Source: Allomuricauda sp.
GTDB lineage: Bacteria > Bacteroidota > Bacteroidia > Flavobacteriales > Flavobacteriaceae
Reading direction: 5' to 3'
Assembly: GCA_003712125.1 (NCBI GenBank)
Contig: RHLF01000002.1
Location: forward strand, 806,001-870,000
Length of the DNA: 64,000 bases
The notes below the pieces were generated by a model, which ran no database searches, was not told the origin of the DNA, and saw nothing but the letters and a program-made list of their open reading frames with translations. Position numbers and translations under genes: made by a program. This document shows positions 19,505-29,566 of the stretch, one piece after another (the stretch's first letter is position 1; every line of letters begins with the position of its first letter).

Positions 19505-20800
19505 ATGCTCCAGGAGTTTAATGACCATATTTCTGCTCGATTTCCCGATTTAAGGGAAACGAAGCTGCTGGTGGCCTGCAGTGGTGGATTGGATAGCATG
19601 GTATTGTCTAAGCTACTTCACGCTTTGAATATCAGTTTCGATTTGGCCCATTGTAATTTTGGTCTTAGGGGAGTCGAAAGCGATAAAGATCAAGAGTTTG
19701 TTGAAGCATTGGCCAAAGAATATGAGAGTCAGTTTTTTCACCATCAATTTGAAATGGACCCAAAATCGGGCTCAATTCAGCTAGAGGCGCGAAATCTTCG
19801 TTACAATTGGTTTGATAAGCTCTTGAACGAACACGATTACGATTATTTGCTCACTGCCCATCATATGGACGATGGTCTTGAAACGTTTCTGATTAATCTT
19901 GCTAGAGGGACCGGTATTGAAGGTTTGACAGGAATACCTGAGCGAAACGGTCAAATTGTTCGACCACTGCTTCCCTTTTCGAGAGAACAGCTCTTGAACT
20001 ATGCAAAAAAAGAAAATTTGACTTGGAGAGAAGATAGCAGCAATAGCGAAACAAAATACTTACGGAATAAAATACGCCATAAAGTTGTTCCAACACTCAA
20101 AGATTTGAATCCTATTTTTTTGAAAAGTTTTCAGGTCACCCAACATCGTTTGCGAGAATCCCATGAGTGGATTGAAAATCAAATTAAAGGATATCAACTA
20201 AAACTTTTTATAAAAGATGATAACAACTTTAAAATCAACATAAAACAATTAAAAAATATAGTGCCATTAGAAACCACGCTCTACTTGTTTTTTAAGCCCT
20301 ACGGTTTTACCAATGCTGTTGACCTGTTGGCACTTCTGGAAGCTGAAAGTGGTAAACAACTAATGTCAAGAACACACCGGTTGTTAAAAAATCGTGAACA
20401 CCTATTATTGGCAGCAATTGATGCGCCAACATTGGATACTGTTGAGATTCGGGAAGATCAATCAAGTATTGAAAAGCCTTTGCGATTGGAATTAAGGCGT
20501 GTTGAGAAATGGGAATCTCCCTCTAAAAACGAAATTTATGTTGATAAGGAAACGTTAAACTATCCGTTATTGATAAGAAAATGGGAAAATGGCGACTACT
20601 TTTATCCTTTTGGAATGGAAGGCCGGAAGAAGGTAGCCAAATTCTTCAAGGATGAAAAAGTTGACATTTTGTCCAAGGAAAAACAATGGTTGCTCTGTTC
20701 GGGAAATGATATTGTATGGGTTGTCGGGCGAAGAGCAGATAACCGCTTTAAGGTAACAAAGGCTACTGACCATATTGTAAAGATCACATGGCTAGAATAA
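19505..20800 (+). CDS. tilS: tRNA(Ile)-lysidine synthase
   Basis: KLLVACSGGLDSMVLSKLL (SGGxDS), HHMDDGLETFLINLARGTGIEGLTGIPERNGQIVRPLLPFSRE. Confidence 0.95.
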   Translation: MLQEFNDHISARFPDLRETKLLVACSGGLDSMVLSKLLHALNISFDLAHCNFGLRGVESDKDQEFVEALAKEYESQFFHHQFEMDPKSGSIQLEARNLRYNWFDKLLNEHDYDYLLTAHHMDDGLETFLINLARGTGIEGLTGIPERNGQIVRPLLPFSREQLLNYAKKENLTWREDSSNSETKYLRNKIRHKVVPTLKDLNPIFLKSFQVTQHRLRESHEWIENQIKGYQLKLFIKDDNNFKINIKQLKNIVPLETTLYLFFKPYGFTNAVDLLALLEAESGKQLMSRTHRLLKNREHLLLAAIDAPTLDTVEIREDQSSIEKPLRLELRRVEKWESPSKNEIYVDKETLNYPLLIRKWENGDYFYPFGMEGRKKVAKFFKDEKVDILSKEKQWLLCSGNDIVWVVGRRADNRFKVTKATDHIVKITWLE

Positions 20801-22773
20801 AATTTATTACAGCACTCCTGCTTCTTATTTTGTCCTTTACGGGCTTGTATGCACAGTCTGATGAAAATCCAGCATTCTGGAATCATGAGGTTCATAAAAT
20901 TGCGGAGGGGGAATACGAATTGATTTTTAAGGCAAAAATTTATGAAGGTTGGCACATTTATTCGCAACATACTGCTGAGGGTGGGGCCTTACCCAGCGAA
21001 TTTACCTTTAATGGTGCCGGAGAAACCTATGAATTAATTGGACCTACACAAGAAAGTGAAACCATAACTGCCTTCAGCGATGTTTTCGAGGTTGACGAAA
21101 CTTTTTTTAAGGACACGGCTGTTTTTACCCAGCGCATAAAATTACGAGATACCGATACTAGGCAAATTTCGGTTGCATTGTTCTATCAAATTTGTAAGGA
21201 GGTATGCATACCCAAAGACGAGGTTTTTGAAATTTCTTTGGATGGGAATGAGTTCGTTGTTGCCGAGCAAAATTTGGATGCTGAAAGCATTGCTTTGGGC
21301 GAGGCTTTAAAATTGGATTTGAAGGGAAAAGACATTCTTAATAAAGGTACCTTCTCTGATTCAGCGGCTGATTCCGGTTTATGGATGATATTTGGATTGG
21401 GTTTCTTGGGAGGACTCATAGCCTTGCTCACACCTTGTGTTTTCCCCCTGATTCCACTTACGGTATCCTTTTTTACCAAACATACCGGAAATCGATCTCA
21501 GGGCATCAAGAATGCCTTGATGTATGGCTTCTTTATTGTTTTGATTTACTTTTTATTGAGCCTGCCTTTTCACCTATTTGACTCTGTCGATTCACAGATC
21601 TTGAATACCATTGCGACCAATATTTGGCTCAATATTTTCTTTTTCTTGATTTTCGTCTTTTTCGCCTTCTCGTTTTTTGGGTATTATGAACTTACACTCC
21701 CTAGCTCATGGGCGAATAAACTTGATTCGGCCTCAACCAAAGTTGGGGGAGGGCTCGGCATATTTTTTATGGCCCTTACCCTGGCCATTGTATCGTTCTC
21801 TTGCACGGGTCCGATATTAGGGGGATTATTGGGAAGCACGGCATTGGCTGAAGGCGATGTTGCCATTAACCTTTCTGCGGGCATGACCGGTTTTGGCCTG
21901 GCATTGGCCTTGCCTTTTATGCTGTTTGCGCTATTTCCAACCTGGTTGAATTCCTTGCCAAAATCGGGAGGATGGATGACGACGGTCAAGGTAACCCTGG
22001 GATTTTTGGAATTGGCTTTGGCATTTAAGTTTCTCTCGAATGCAGATTTGGTGGGCAACTGGGGGCTGCTTAAACGCGAGATTTTCCTTGCAATTTGGAT
22101 CGTACTATTTCTCCTTCTGACGCTATATCTTTTTGGAATTTTCAGATTTCCACATGACGGACCAAAACAAGCACTTTCTCGTGGACGAAAGATTGTTGGT
22201 GTTCTCAGTGCTGCATTTACCATTTATCTCGTATTGGGTACGACGAACATGACCAACCTTAAATTATTGAGTGGATTTCCACCTCCTGATTTTTATAGTG
22301 TCGTTGAAAAAGATTCCGACTGTCCACTTGGGCTGGATTGCTTTAAGGATTTTGATTCTGGCGTTGCGCATGCCCGTTCTCAAAATAAACCCATTCTACT
22401 TGATTTTACGGGTTGGGCTTGCGTGAATTGCCGAAAAATGGAAGAAAACGTTTGGAGCGACCCCAAGATTTATGGGCTCATTCGTGACAACTATGTACTG
22501 ATATCATTGTATGTGGATGACAGAAAAGAACTTCCTGTCGAAGAGCAATTTGACTTTAAATATGAAACTGGTAGAATCAAGACCATTCAAACAGTGGGAC
22601 AAAAATGGGGTACATTCCAAACCCTGAACTTTAATGCTGCCTCACAACCTTATTATGTGTTGTTGTCTCCTGATCTTGAAGTTCTGAATGAGGCCGTGCA
22701 GTATGTCAATGCCGATATCTATGAGGAATGGCTGCAATCGGGCTTGGAAGCATATAACTTGTCTATGAAATAA
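20788..22773 (+). CDS. dsbD: DsbD-like protein-disulfide reductase
   Basis: N-terminal DsbD domain; TM region LLTPCVFPLIPLTVSFF and SFSCTGPILGGLLG; C-terminal thioredoxin motif GWACVNCRKME. Confidence 0.9.
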   Translation: MARIKFITALLLLILSFTGLYAQSDENPAFWNHEVHKIAEGEYELIFKAKIYEGWHIYSQHTAEGGALPSEFTFNGAGETYELIGPTQESETITAFSDVFEVDETFFKDTAVFTQRIKLRDTDTRQISVALFYQICKEVCIPKDEVFEISLDGNEFVVAEQNLDAESIALGEALKLDLKGKDILNKGTFSDSAADSGLWMIFGLGFLGGLIALLTPCVFPLIPLTVSFFTKHTGNRSQGIKNALMYGFFIVLIYFLLSLPFHLFDSVDSQILNTIATNIWLNIFFFLIFVFFAFSFFGYYELTLPSSWANKLDSASTKVGGGLGIFFMALTLAIVSFSCTGPILGGLLGSTALAEGDVAINLSAGMTGFGLALALPFMLFALFPTWLNSLPKSGGWMTTVKVTLGFLELALAFKFLSNADLVGNWGLLKREIFLAIWIVLFLLLTLYLFGIFRFPHDGPKQALSRGRKIVGVLSAAFTIYLVLGTTNMTNLKLLSGFPPPDFYSVVEKDSDCPLGLDCFKDFDSGVAHARSQNKPILLDFTGWACVNCRKMEENVWSDPKIYGLIRDNYVLISLYVDDRKELPVEEQFDFKYETGRIKTIQTVGQKWGTFQTLNFNAASQPYYVLLSPDLEVLNEAVQYVNADIYEEWLQSGLEAYNLSMK

Positions 22774-22804
22774 GTATCTTAGTGGGGACTAACTTAACTC
22801 CCCC

Positions 22805-25198
22805 ATGAAAAGATTTAAAAAAGTACTGTGGTCCTTACTCGGACTCGTTTTGCTTTTAGTTCTCGCATTTTTTATTTTTTTGAATTCCCTAAAACCTGAT
22901 TATAAGGGCAAGAAGGAACTTACAGGGATATCTGCGCAAGTAGAAACCTACTTTGACACTTACGGAATTCCACATATATATGCTGACAACGAAGAGGACG
23001 CCATGCGTGCATTAGGGTATGTGCATGCCCAAGACAGGCTATGGCAAATGGAATTGTTGCGAAGGGCTGGCGCAGGACGACTATCGGAAATATTTGGGGA
23101 TTTGACTTTGGAAACAGATAAATTTTTCCTGTCTCTCGGAATAGATGACCACAATGATAAAGCGCTGGCAAATTTAGATAGGAGCCAACCAAGTGTGATT
23201 CTGGCTGAGGCCTATTTGGATGGCATCAATCAATTTATTGAAGATGGTCCTACACCGGTTGAATTTTATCTAACAGGACTTAAAAAGCAAAAATTTGAAT
23301 TGAAGGATGTTTATAATGCCGTCGCATATATGGGCTTTACCTTTAATAAAGGGGCCCGGGATATTGTAAATTCCAATCTCTTAAGTGTTTTGGATTCTTC
23401 ATACACCAACGCGCTTTTCGAAAGCGACCCGGCATCTGAAATTGCGATTCCCGTATATAAAGATACCTCGGCCACTGATTTGATTGCTATTCATTCAAAA
23501 ATTGCAAAGGCTTTGGACCAATTGCCCATACCAGAAATTTACGGAAGCAACAGTTGGGTCTTGGCACCGGAAAAAACAGCAACCGGTAAGGTGCTTTTTG
23601 AGAATGACCCCCATATTGCCCAAGCCCAACCTTCAGTTTGGTATGAGGCCCATTTGGTAACCCCCAATTATGAAAAATATGGGTATTATCTGGCGGGAGT
23701 TCCTTTTCCATTGCTATCGCACGACAGAAATATGGTCCACGGTTTTACCATGTTGGCCAATGACGACACCAATTTTTATTACGAGGAAGAACATCCCACC
23801 GATACTACGTTATACCGGTATAAGGAAGAATGGCGAAAGTTCGAATACATAACCAAAATGATTCAGGTCAAAGATGTGGGCCCAGTAGAATTTCAGTTTA
23901 AAAAAACCCATCGTGGCCCCATTGTCAATAGCAATTTTGCCAACAGAACACGGGTAGAAGGTGAGCGTCTGGTAAGTATGCATTGGTTATTTACCCAATT
24001 TGAAAATAAATTGGTGCAAGGACTTTACGGTATCAACCATTCCAGTACAATTGATGAATTTAGCACCTATTTGCCTTTCATTCACGCTCCAGGACTAAAT
24101 GTGATGTACGGCGATGCCCAAGGTAATATTGCCTGGTGGGGTACTGCCAAGTTATATCGCATGCCTGACAGCAAAAGTACCAAGTTTATTTTAGATGGTG
24201 CCAGTGGCGAAGATGACCCAGTTGCCTATTTAGGATTTGAACATAATCCTAAATCAGTGAATCCCCCTTGGTCCTATGTATATTCGGCCAATAACCAACC
24301 AGATTCCGTTTCTTCCATGTATGTGCCTGGGTACTTTGCCAATTCAAGTCGTCGGGCGGGTCGCATAGTTGATTTGATGCAAGCGAAAGAAAAGGGGTGG
24401 ACTCGGGATGATATGGCGAAAATGGCAACAGACATAACCTTGCGAACCGCTCAAGAATATATGAACAGTTACCTTAAGGAAATCGAAATTGAGGGGCTTT
24501 CGGAGGAACAGCTGGCCTATTTAGACATCATCAAGTCATGGGATGGGGGTTTTGACCTCATGAGCAAAGGCGGTGTCTTTTTTGAAAAAATGGACGAGGT
24601 GCTTCACCAAAATCTTTTTGCGGATGAGTTTTCTTCGATTGAAGAATATCAATCGTATAGCGTTCAGTTAAAACTGGAAAAGATATTTTTTAATGAGGCT
24701 TCAATTTGGTGGGATGATGTGACTACGGCAACCAAAACAGAAAGCCGTAAAGAGATCATCAATAAGTCATTTCGCGATGCCTGGGCATTGCTATCGCAGG
24801 AATTGGGCAATGACTACCAAAACTGGACCTGGGAGAAAGTTCATTATTTAGAACATGACCATCCTATTGGTCGGGTGCCCTCTTTGAGAAAATATTTCAA
24901 TGTCGGACCCTTTCCTTCTTCAGGAACGTCTGGCACATTGAACAACCAAGGTTTTCGCGTTACGGAAGATAAGCGTTACAAGGTGACCAGTATTCCTTCT
25001 ACGAGACGGATTGTCGATTTTTCGGATATCGAAAACAGTATCAGTATTTTGCCTACAGGACAATCAGGGAACCCATTGAGTAAGCATTATAAAGATCAGG
25101 CCGAAATGTATTTGAAGGGTGAATTCAGAAAAATGATGCTCAATGAAGCGGAAATAAAAAACTCCTCAAATCTATTATCCTTTAAGCCCAAGGAATAG
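22805..25198 (+). CDS. Penicillin acylase family protein (Ntn hydrolase)
   Basis: TYGIPHIYADNEEDAMRALGYVHAQDRLWQMELLRRAGAGRLSEIFG; autoprocessing site YGSNSWVLAPEKTATGKVLFENDPH. Confidence 0.93.
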   Translation: MKRFKKVLWSLLGLVLLLVLAFFIFLNSLKPDYKGKKELTGISAQVETYFDTYGIPHIYADNEEDAMRALGYVHAQDRLWQMELLRRAGAGRLSEIFGDLTLETDKFFLSLGIDDHNDKALANLDRSQPSVILAEAYLDGINQFIEDGPTPVEFYLTGLKKQKFELKDVYNAVAYMGFTFNKGARDIVNSNLLSVLDSSYTNALFESDPASEIAIPVYKDTSATDLIAIHSKIAKALDQLPIPEIYGSNSWVLAPEKTATGKVLFENDPHIAQAQPSVWYEAHLVTPNYEKYGYYLAGVPFPLLSHDRNMVHGFTMLANDDTNFYYEEEHPTDTTLYRYKEEWRKFEYITKMIQVKDVGPVEFQFKKTHRGPIVNSNFANRTRVEGERLVSMHWLFTQFENKLVQGLYGINHSSTIDEFSTYLPFIHAPGLNVMYGDAQGNIAWWGTAKLYRMPDSKSTKFILDGASGEDDPVAYLGFEHNPKSVNPPWSYVYSANNQPDSVSSMYVPGYFANSSRRAGRIVDLMQAKEKGWTRDDMAKMATDITLRTAQEYMNSYLKEIEIEGLSEEQLAYLDIIKSWDGGFDLMSKGGVFFEKMDEVLHQNLFADEFSSIEEYQSYSVQLKLEKIFFNEASIWWDDVTTATKTESRKEIINKSFRDAWALLSQELGNDYQNWTWEKVHYLEHDHPIGRVPSLRKYFNVGPFPSSGTSGTLNNQGFRVTEDKRYKVTSIPSTRRIVDFSDIENSISILPTGQSGNPLSKHYKDQAEMYLKGEFRKMMLNEAEIKNSSNLLSFKPKE

Positions 25199-25298
25199 AC
25201 CTTAGCGTTAATGGCACTCAGAAATTTTAAAAATTTACCTCGATCAAAAACGAAATCTTGATACAAGTTTTAGCTGGCTTGCATATGTACCTTATAAG

Positions 25299-25361
25299 TC
25301 GGTCAATTGTGATTTTATGAATAATACCTTTCCCAAATCACAAATGCTTAAAACTGACCGA
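25299..25361. repeat. Compound inverted repeat in intergenic region
   Basis: Outer TCGGTCA (25299-25305)/TGACCGA (25355-25361); inner TTGTGATTT (25307-25315)/AAATCACAA (25335-25343). Confidence 0.7.
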
Positions 25362-25441
25362 GATAGTTTTGTTAAAAACAAAATCCTTGTAATCATTGAT
25401 AAATGTCACCCAAAAAATTAATATTTTAACGGGACATTAAG

Positions 25442-28258
25442 ATGATAGCTATGCAAAAAGAAAGAAGAACGGGGAATTCTTCCTCGATTCGTCTTGTGCT
25501 GTTTTTGGGCCTGATGTTATGTTTGGTTTTAAAATCTAGTGCCCAAGAAGAAAACACCACCATACCTTCTGATACACTTACCTTAAAAGCTGCATTGGTG
25601 CAATTGGAAGCTGAAACAGGATATCAATTTTTCTTTGTTGATGATTGGTTGGAGGGTAAACTCGCCCCTGAAAATAGTTCCAATGATGATTTGGCAGGCA
25701 CCCTTGGGGCTTTGCTGGCTGATACGGCCTTGAATTTTTATGTTTTGGAGGATGAAAAAAGGGTCATTCTCTTACAAAATACTATCATTTATGAAGAATT
25801 GCCACGGTTTTTCTTTGGCCGACCAGACTCCCTTGCTACAGAAGTAACCAACCTAGTCGAAGACAATAGACCACCTCCCGCGTTTTTTATAGAAAATAAC
25901 GAAAGAAGTGCCAGACAATACCCCTTGGTACGAATTGGAAAAGCAACCAACAATAATCTGAAAAGTAGGTATCAACTTCGTGGAAAGGTTGTCAACCGGA
26001 GGACAGGTGAGGCGGTTCCTGATTTGGCGATTCGGGTACTCGGTACAAATTTGGCGGCGGTTAGTGATTCCAATGGCAACTACGCCATAGAGCTTCCTTC
26101 GGGCTACAATGTCATATCTGCCACCGCCATGGGTATCGAAGACATGCGACGTGAAATTGTCATGTACAACGATGGCAACTTGGACTTGGCCATGGAAGAA
26201 GGCCTGCAAGAATTGGAAGGGGTTACCGTAGAGGCCGATGCCATTAGTAATGTTGAAGATACCAGCACCGGAACAGAATCCATTGATTTAGAGGAATCCA
26301 AAAACATTCCTTTGGTACTCGGAGAAAGAGATTTGCTCCAAGTTGCCAAGGCGTTGCCAGGTATATCTTCGGCAGGCGAAGGTGCTACGGGTCTAAATGT
26401 TCGTGGCGGCAAAACAGATCAAAATTTAGTATTGTTAGACGATGCGGTTATTTATAACCCCACCCACTTTTTTGGCATTTTTCAAGCGTTAAATCCATTT
26501 ACAACCGAAGGGGCCGATATCTATAAAGGAAGCATACCCGTAGAATTTGGAGGACGTCTGTCTTCGGTTTTTGATATTCGAACCAAAAATGGGAACGTAG
26601 AAAAATTCTCTGGCGAGGGATCCATAGGTCCTGTAACTGGAAACCTTGCACTTGAAATTCCCGTAAAAAAAGACACCTCTTCTTTAGTCATTGGGGGTAG
26701 GGGTGCCTATGCCGATTGGATTTTACGTTCATTGGATGAGGAATCGTTGAACAATAGCCAAGCGTCGTTCGTTGATGTCATCGCCAAGTATCACCACCGC
26801 TTTAATGAAAACAGCGAAATCAAGGGTACGGCTTACTTCAGTAGGGACGACTTTAGTATTACCTCAGATTCACTTTACAATTACACCAACCGCCTGGCCT
26901 CATTGCGATGGGACCACAGGCTCAGTGAAAAGACGATTGGCGCCTTGTCTGTGGCAAACAGTGATTACCGATTCGGAATTGATTTTGATGGTGAGGCCAA
27001 CACCGATTTTGATCTGAACTACAGTATTAATGAATCAGAATTAAAATACAAACTGAATACCCGCCTGAACGATCGGCATTCTTTAGATTATGGACTTTCC
27101 GCTAAATTTTATTCCGTAAATCCCGGAAGTATAGAACCTGAAGGAGGTGATTCGGATATTGCACCAATTTTTATTGACGAAGAACGTGCTGTTGAAGGCG
27201 CAGTGTACATAGGTGATGAAATTGAACTTACCGAGAAACTAAGTCTTGATTTGGGGGTACGCTATGCCTTTTTTGCTGCCTTGGGTTCAGCCACACAACG
27301 AACCTATTTTAATGGTCAGCCCAGAAATGAGGCTACTGTACAAGATACCATCAGCTACGGTAGTGGTGAGGTTATCGAAACCTACGGAGGTCCTGAAGCG
27401 AGAGTGGCGCTTCGCTATTTATTGGCACCCGATTTCTCGATCAAGGCCAGCTTTAACAATGCGTATCAATTCATTCACACCCTTACCAATAATACCACGG
27501 TATCTCCCATTGATACCTGGAAACTTTCCGATTTGAATATCGAACCGCAAACTGGGTACCAGGCCTCTTTAGGCCTATACAAGAATTTTAATGATAATAT
27601 GTACGAAGTAAGCCTTGAAGGCTACTATAAGCGCATGGATAACGTACTCGATTTCAAAACAGGTGCTGATTTGTTCTTGAATGAGAATGTGGAAACCGAA
27701 GTTTTGCAGGGTGATGGAAAAGCGTATGGGGTTGAATTTTTGATCAAGAAGAATAGAGGAAAGCTCAATGGGTGGTTAGGGTACACTTACGCCCGATCGT
27801 TGTATCGTTTTGACAGTCAGTTTAGCGAAGAACGCATCAATGGTGGAGAATTTTTCCCATCCAATTTTGACAAACCGCACGATGTGAGTTTAATTGCCAA
27901 TTACAAACTGACCAAGCGCTATAGCTTTTCGGCCAATTTTGTATATCAAACGGGGCGGCCAGTGACCTATCCTATAGGCACCTTCCGATTTAACAATGCC
28001 GATTTTGTGGCCTTTAGTGATAGAAACGAATTTAGAATTCCCGATTTCTACAGGTTAGACCTGGGAGTGAATATAGAAGGTAATCATAAGAAGAATAAAT
28101 TGGCCCACAGTTTTTGGACCATATCCGTTTACAATGTTCTGGGACGAAACAATCCGTATTCGGTGTTTTTTGTGACCGACAATGGTGAAGTTAAGGCATT
28201 GCAGAGTTCCATCTTTGCAATTCCTATCCCATCCATCACGTATAATTTTAAGTTTTAG
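25442..28258 (+). CDS. TonB-dependent receptor with STN-like and carboxypeptidase-like regulatory domains
   Basis: TLKAALVQLEAETGYQFFFVDDWL (STN-like); RGKVVNRRTGEAVPDLAIRVLGTNLAAVSDSNGNYAIELPSG; plug GATGLNVRGGKTDQNLVLLDDAVIYNPTHFFG; C-terminal barrel. Confidence 0.92.
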   Translation: MIAMQKERRTGNSSSIRLVLFLGLMLCLVLKSSAQEENTTIPSDTLTLKAALVQLEAETGYQFFFVDDWLEGKLAPENSSNDDLAGTLGALLADTALNFYVLEDEKRVILLQNTIIYEELPRFFFGRPDSLATEVTNLVEDNRPPPAFFIENNERSARQYPLVRIGKATNNNLKSRYQLRGKVVNRRTGEAVPDLAIRVLGTNLAAVSDSNGNYAIELPSGYNVISATAMGIEDMRREIVMYNDGNLDLAMEEGLQELEGVTVEADAISNVEDTSTGTESIDLEESKNIPLVLGERDLLQVAKALPGISSAGEGATGLNVRGGKTDQNLVLLDDAVIYNPTHFFGIFQALNPFTTEGADIYKGSIPVEFGGRLSSVFDIRTKNGNVEKFSGEGSIGPVTGNLALEIPVKKDTSSLVIGGRGAYADWILRSLDEESLNNSQASFVDVIAKYHHRFNENSEIKGTAYFSRDDFSITSDSLYNYTNRLASLRWDHRLSEKTIGALSVANSDYRFGIDFDGEANTDFDLNYSINESELKYKLNTRLNDRHSLDYGLSAKFYSVNPGSIEPEGGDSDIAPIFIDEERAVEGAVYIGDEIELTEKLSLDLGVRYAFFAALGSATQRTYFNGQPRNEATVQDTISYGSGEVIETYGGPEARVALRYLLAPDFSIKASFNNAYQFIHTLTNNTTVSPIDTWKLSDLNIEPQTGYQASLGLYKNFNDNMYEVSLEGYYKRMDNVLDFKTGADLFLNENVETEVLQGDGKAYGVEFLIKKNRGKLNGWLGYTYARSLYRFDSQFSEERINGGEFFPSNFDKPHDVSLIANYKLTKRYSFSANFVYQTGRPVTYPIGTFRFNNADFVAFSDRNEFRIPDFYRLDLGVNIEGNHKKNKLAHSFWTISVYNVLGRNNPYSVFFVTDNGEVKALQSSIFAIPIPSITYNFKF

Positions 28259-28279
28259 GATTTTAAATTGCTATGAATC

Positions 28280-29566
28280 ATGAAAACTAAAAGAAACTTC
28301 AGAATTGTATTTGTGTGCCTTTTGGCCCTTTTTTGGAATTCCTGCGTCGAAGAGTTCGAAGCAGAAGATTTGAATTTTGAAAGTATTTTGGTGGTTGACG
28401 CCCGCTTAAATGATAAGATTGAAAGTCAATCTATCAATCTTTCACGCACCTTTGAATTTGATTCAATTCCCAATCCAGAGCGAAACGCCCAAGTCACCTT
28501 AGTGGGGGATGATGGTTCCAGTTTTTCTTTTAATGAGGGTGCTGGGGGCACCTACACCAGTGCATCAGTATTGCAGTTGTCTTCTGGTGTGGCCTATCAA
28601 TTGCAAATAACCACCCAAGATGGCACCAGCTATTCCTCAAATTTTGAAAGGATTCCGGCGCCTATCGCGATTGGTGATATGGAGGCTGTACGGAGAATCA
28701 ATAACACGGGCCTTGAAGGGGTTGCAATTGTACTTGACAATGCCAACAGTTCGGGTCAATCGGAATTTTTTAGGTATGAATATGAAGAAACCTATAAGGT
28801 AATCGCCCCTGATTTCAATCCGTTTGAATGGGACGAGGTAGACTACGATTTTTTCTGTGAAGATGATGATGGTTGGGGGGCCACGGTAGCTCCCAGGCAA
28901 GAGGAGGCCCAAACCTGTTTTGCCATGAATAGGTCGAATGATTTGATCTTGGCTTCAACCGCAAGCCTTGGAACTTCGGGATTGGAGGATTACGAGATTC
29001 GCTTTTTGAGTAGGGACAACTATTTCATATCGCACAGATACAGCATTCTTGTGAAGCAGTTTCATCATACGGTTGATGCCAATTCTTTTTTTAATACACT
29101 ACTTGATTTTTCAGGCTTCGAAAGCATTTTCAGCAACGTTCAGACGGGTATGTTGGAAGGAAACATCAAAGCAACCAATTCAGAGGCTTCGGTATTGGGT
29201 TATTTTGAACTGAGTTCCTATAGTGAAAAACGCATGTATTTTAATTATGCAGATTTGTTTCCAAACGAACCCTTACCGCCATATGCCATTAGTTGTGAAC
29301 TCATAGGTACCCCTTCTTTATATCCTGAGGGCTTCCATGCCACACTAATTGACGGGAAATTAGTGCTTGATGGCACTTCCAATAGCCCATTGTTAGATCA
29401 AATTTTGGCGGGTACGGTGGCCTTTGTTGGCGAGAATGAAAACTATCCAGGCACCTTGCCAGATGGAGAGCCAGACCGTGCACCATTTTTTGTGAAGGCC
29501 ACGGGTTGTGTAGATTGTCGTGAATATGGCAGTAATGTAGCACCTGATTTTTGGGTAGAGGAATGA
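28280..29566 (+). CDS. DUF4249 lipoprotein (copy 1)
   Basis: Signal/lipobox FWNSCVEEFEAEDLNFESILVVDARLND; downstream of TonB receptor; paralogous to the next two CDSs. Confidence 0.8.
   Translation: MKTKRNFRIVFVCLLALFWNSCVEEFEAEDLNFESILVVDARLNDKIESQSINLSRTFEFDSIPNPERNAQVTLVGDDGSSFSFNEGAGGTYTSASVLQLSSGVAYQLQITTQDGTSYSSNFERIPAPIAIGDMEAVRRINNTGLEGVAIVLDNANSSGQSEFFRYEYEETYKVIAPDFNPFEWDEVDYDFFCEDDDGWGATVAPRQEEAQTCFAMNRSNDLILASTASLGTSGLEDYEIRFLSRDNYFISHRYSILVKQFHHTVDANSFFNTLLDFSGFESIFSNVQTGMLEGNIKATNSEASVLGYFELSSYSEKRMYFNYADLFPNEPLPPYAISCELIGTPSLYPEGFHATLIDGKLVLDGTSNSPLLDQILAGTVAFVGENENYPGTLPDGEPDRAPFFVKATGCVDCREYGSNVAPDFWVEE

Noticed and set aside
21684-22223. 179-aa minus-strand ORF inside dsbD
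   Set aside because: Antisense to a confident DsbD membrane domain; composition is typical of a shadow ORF.
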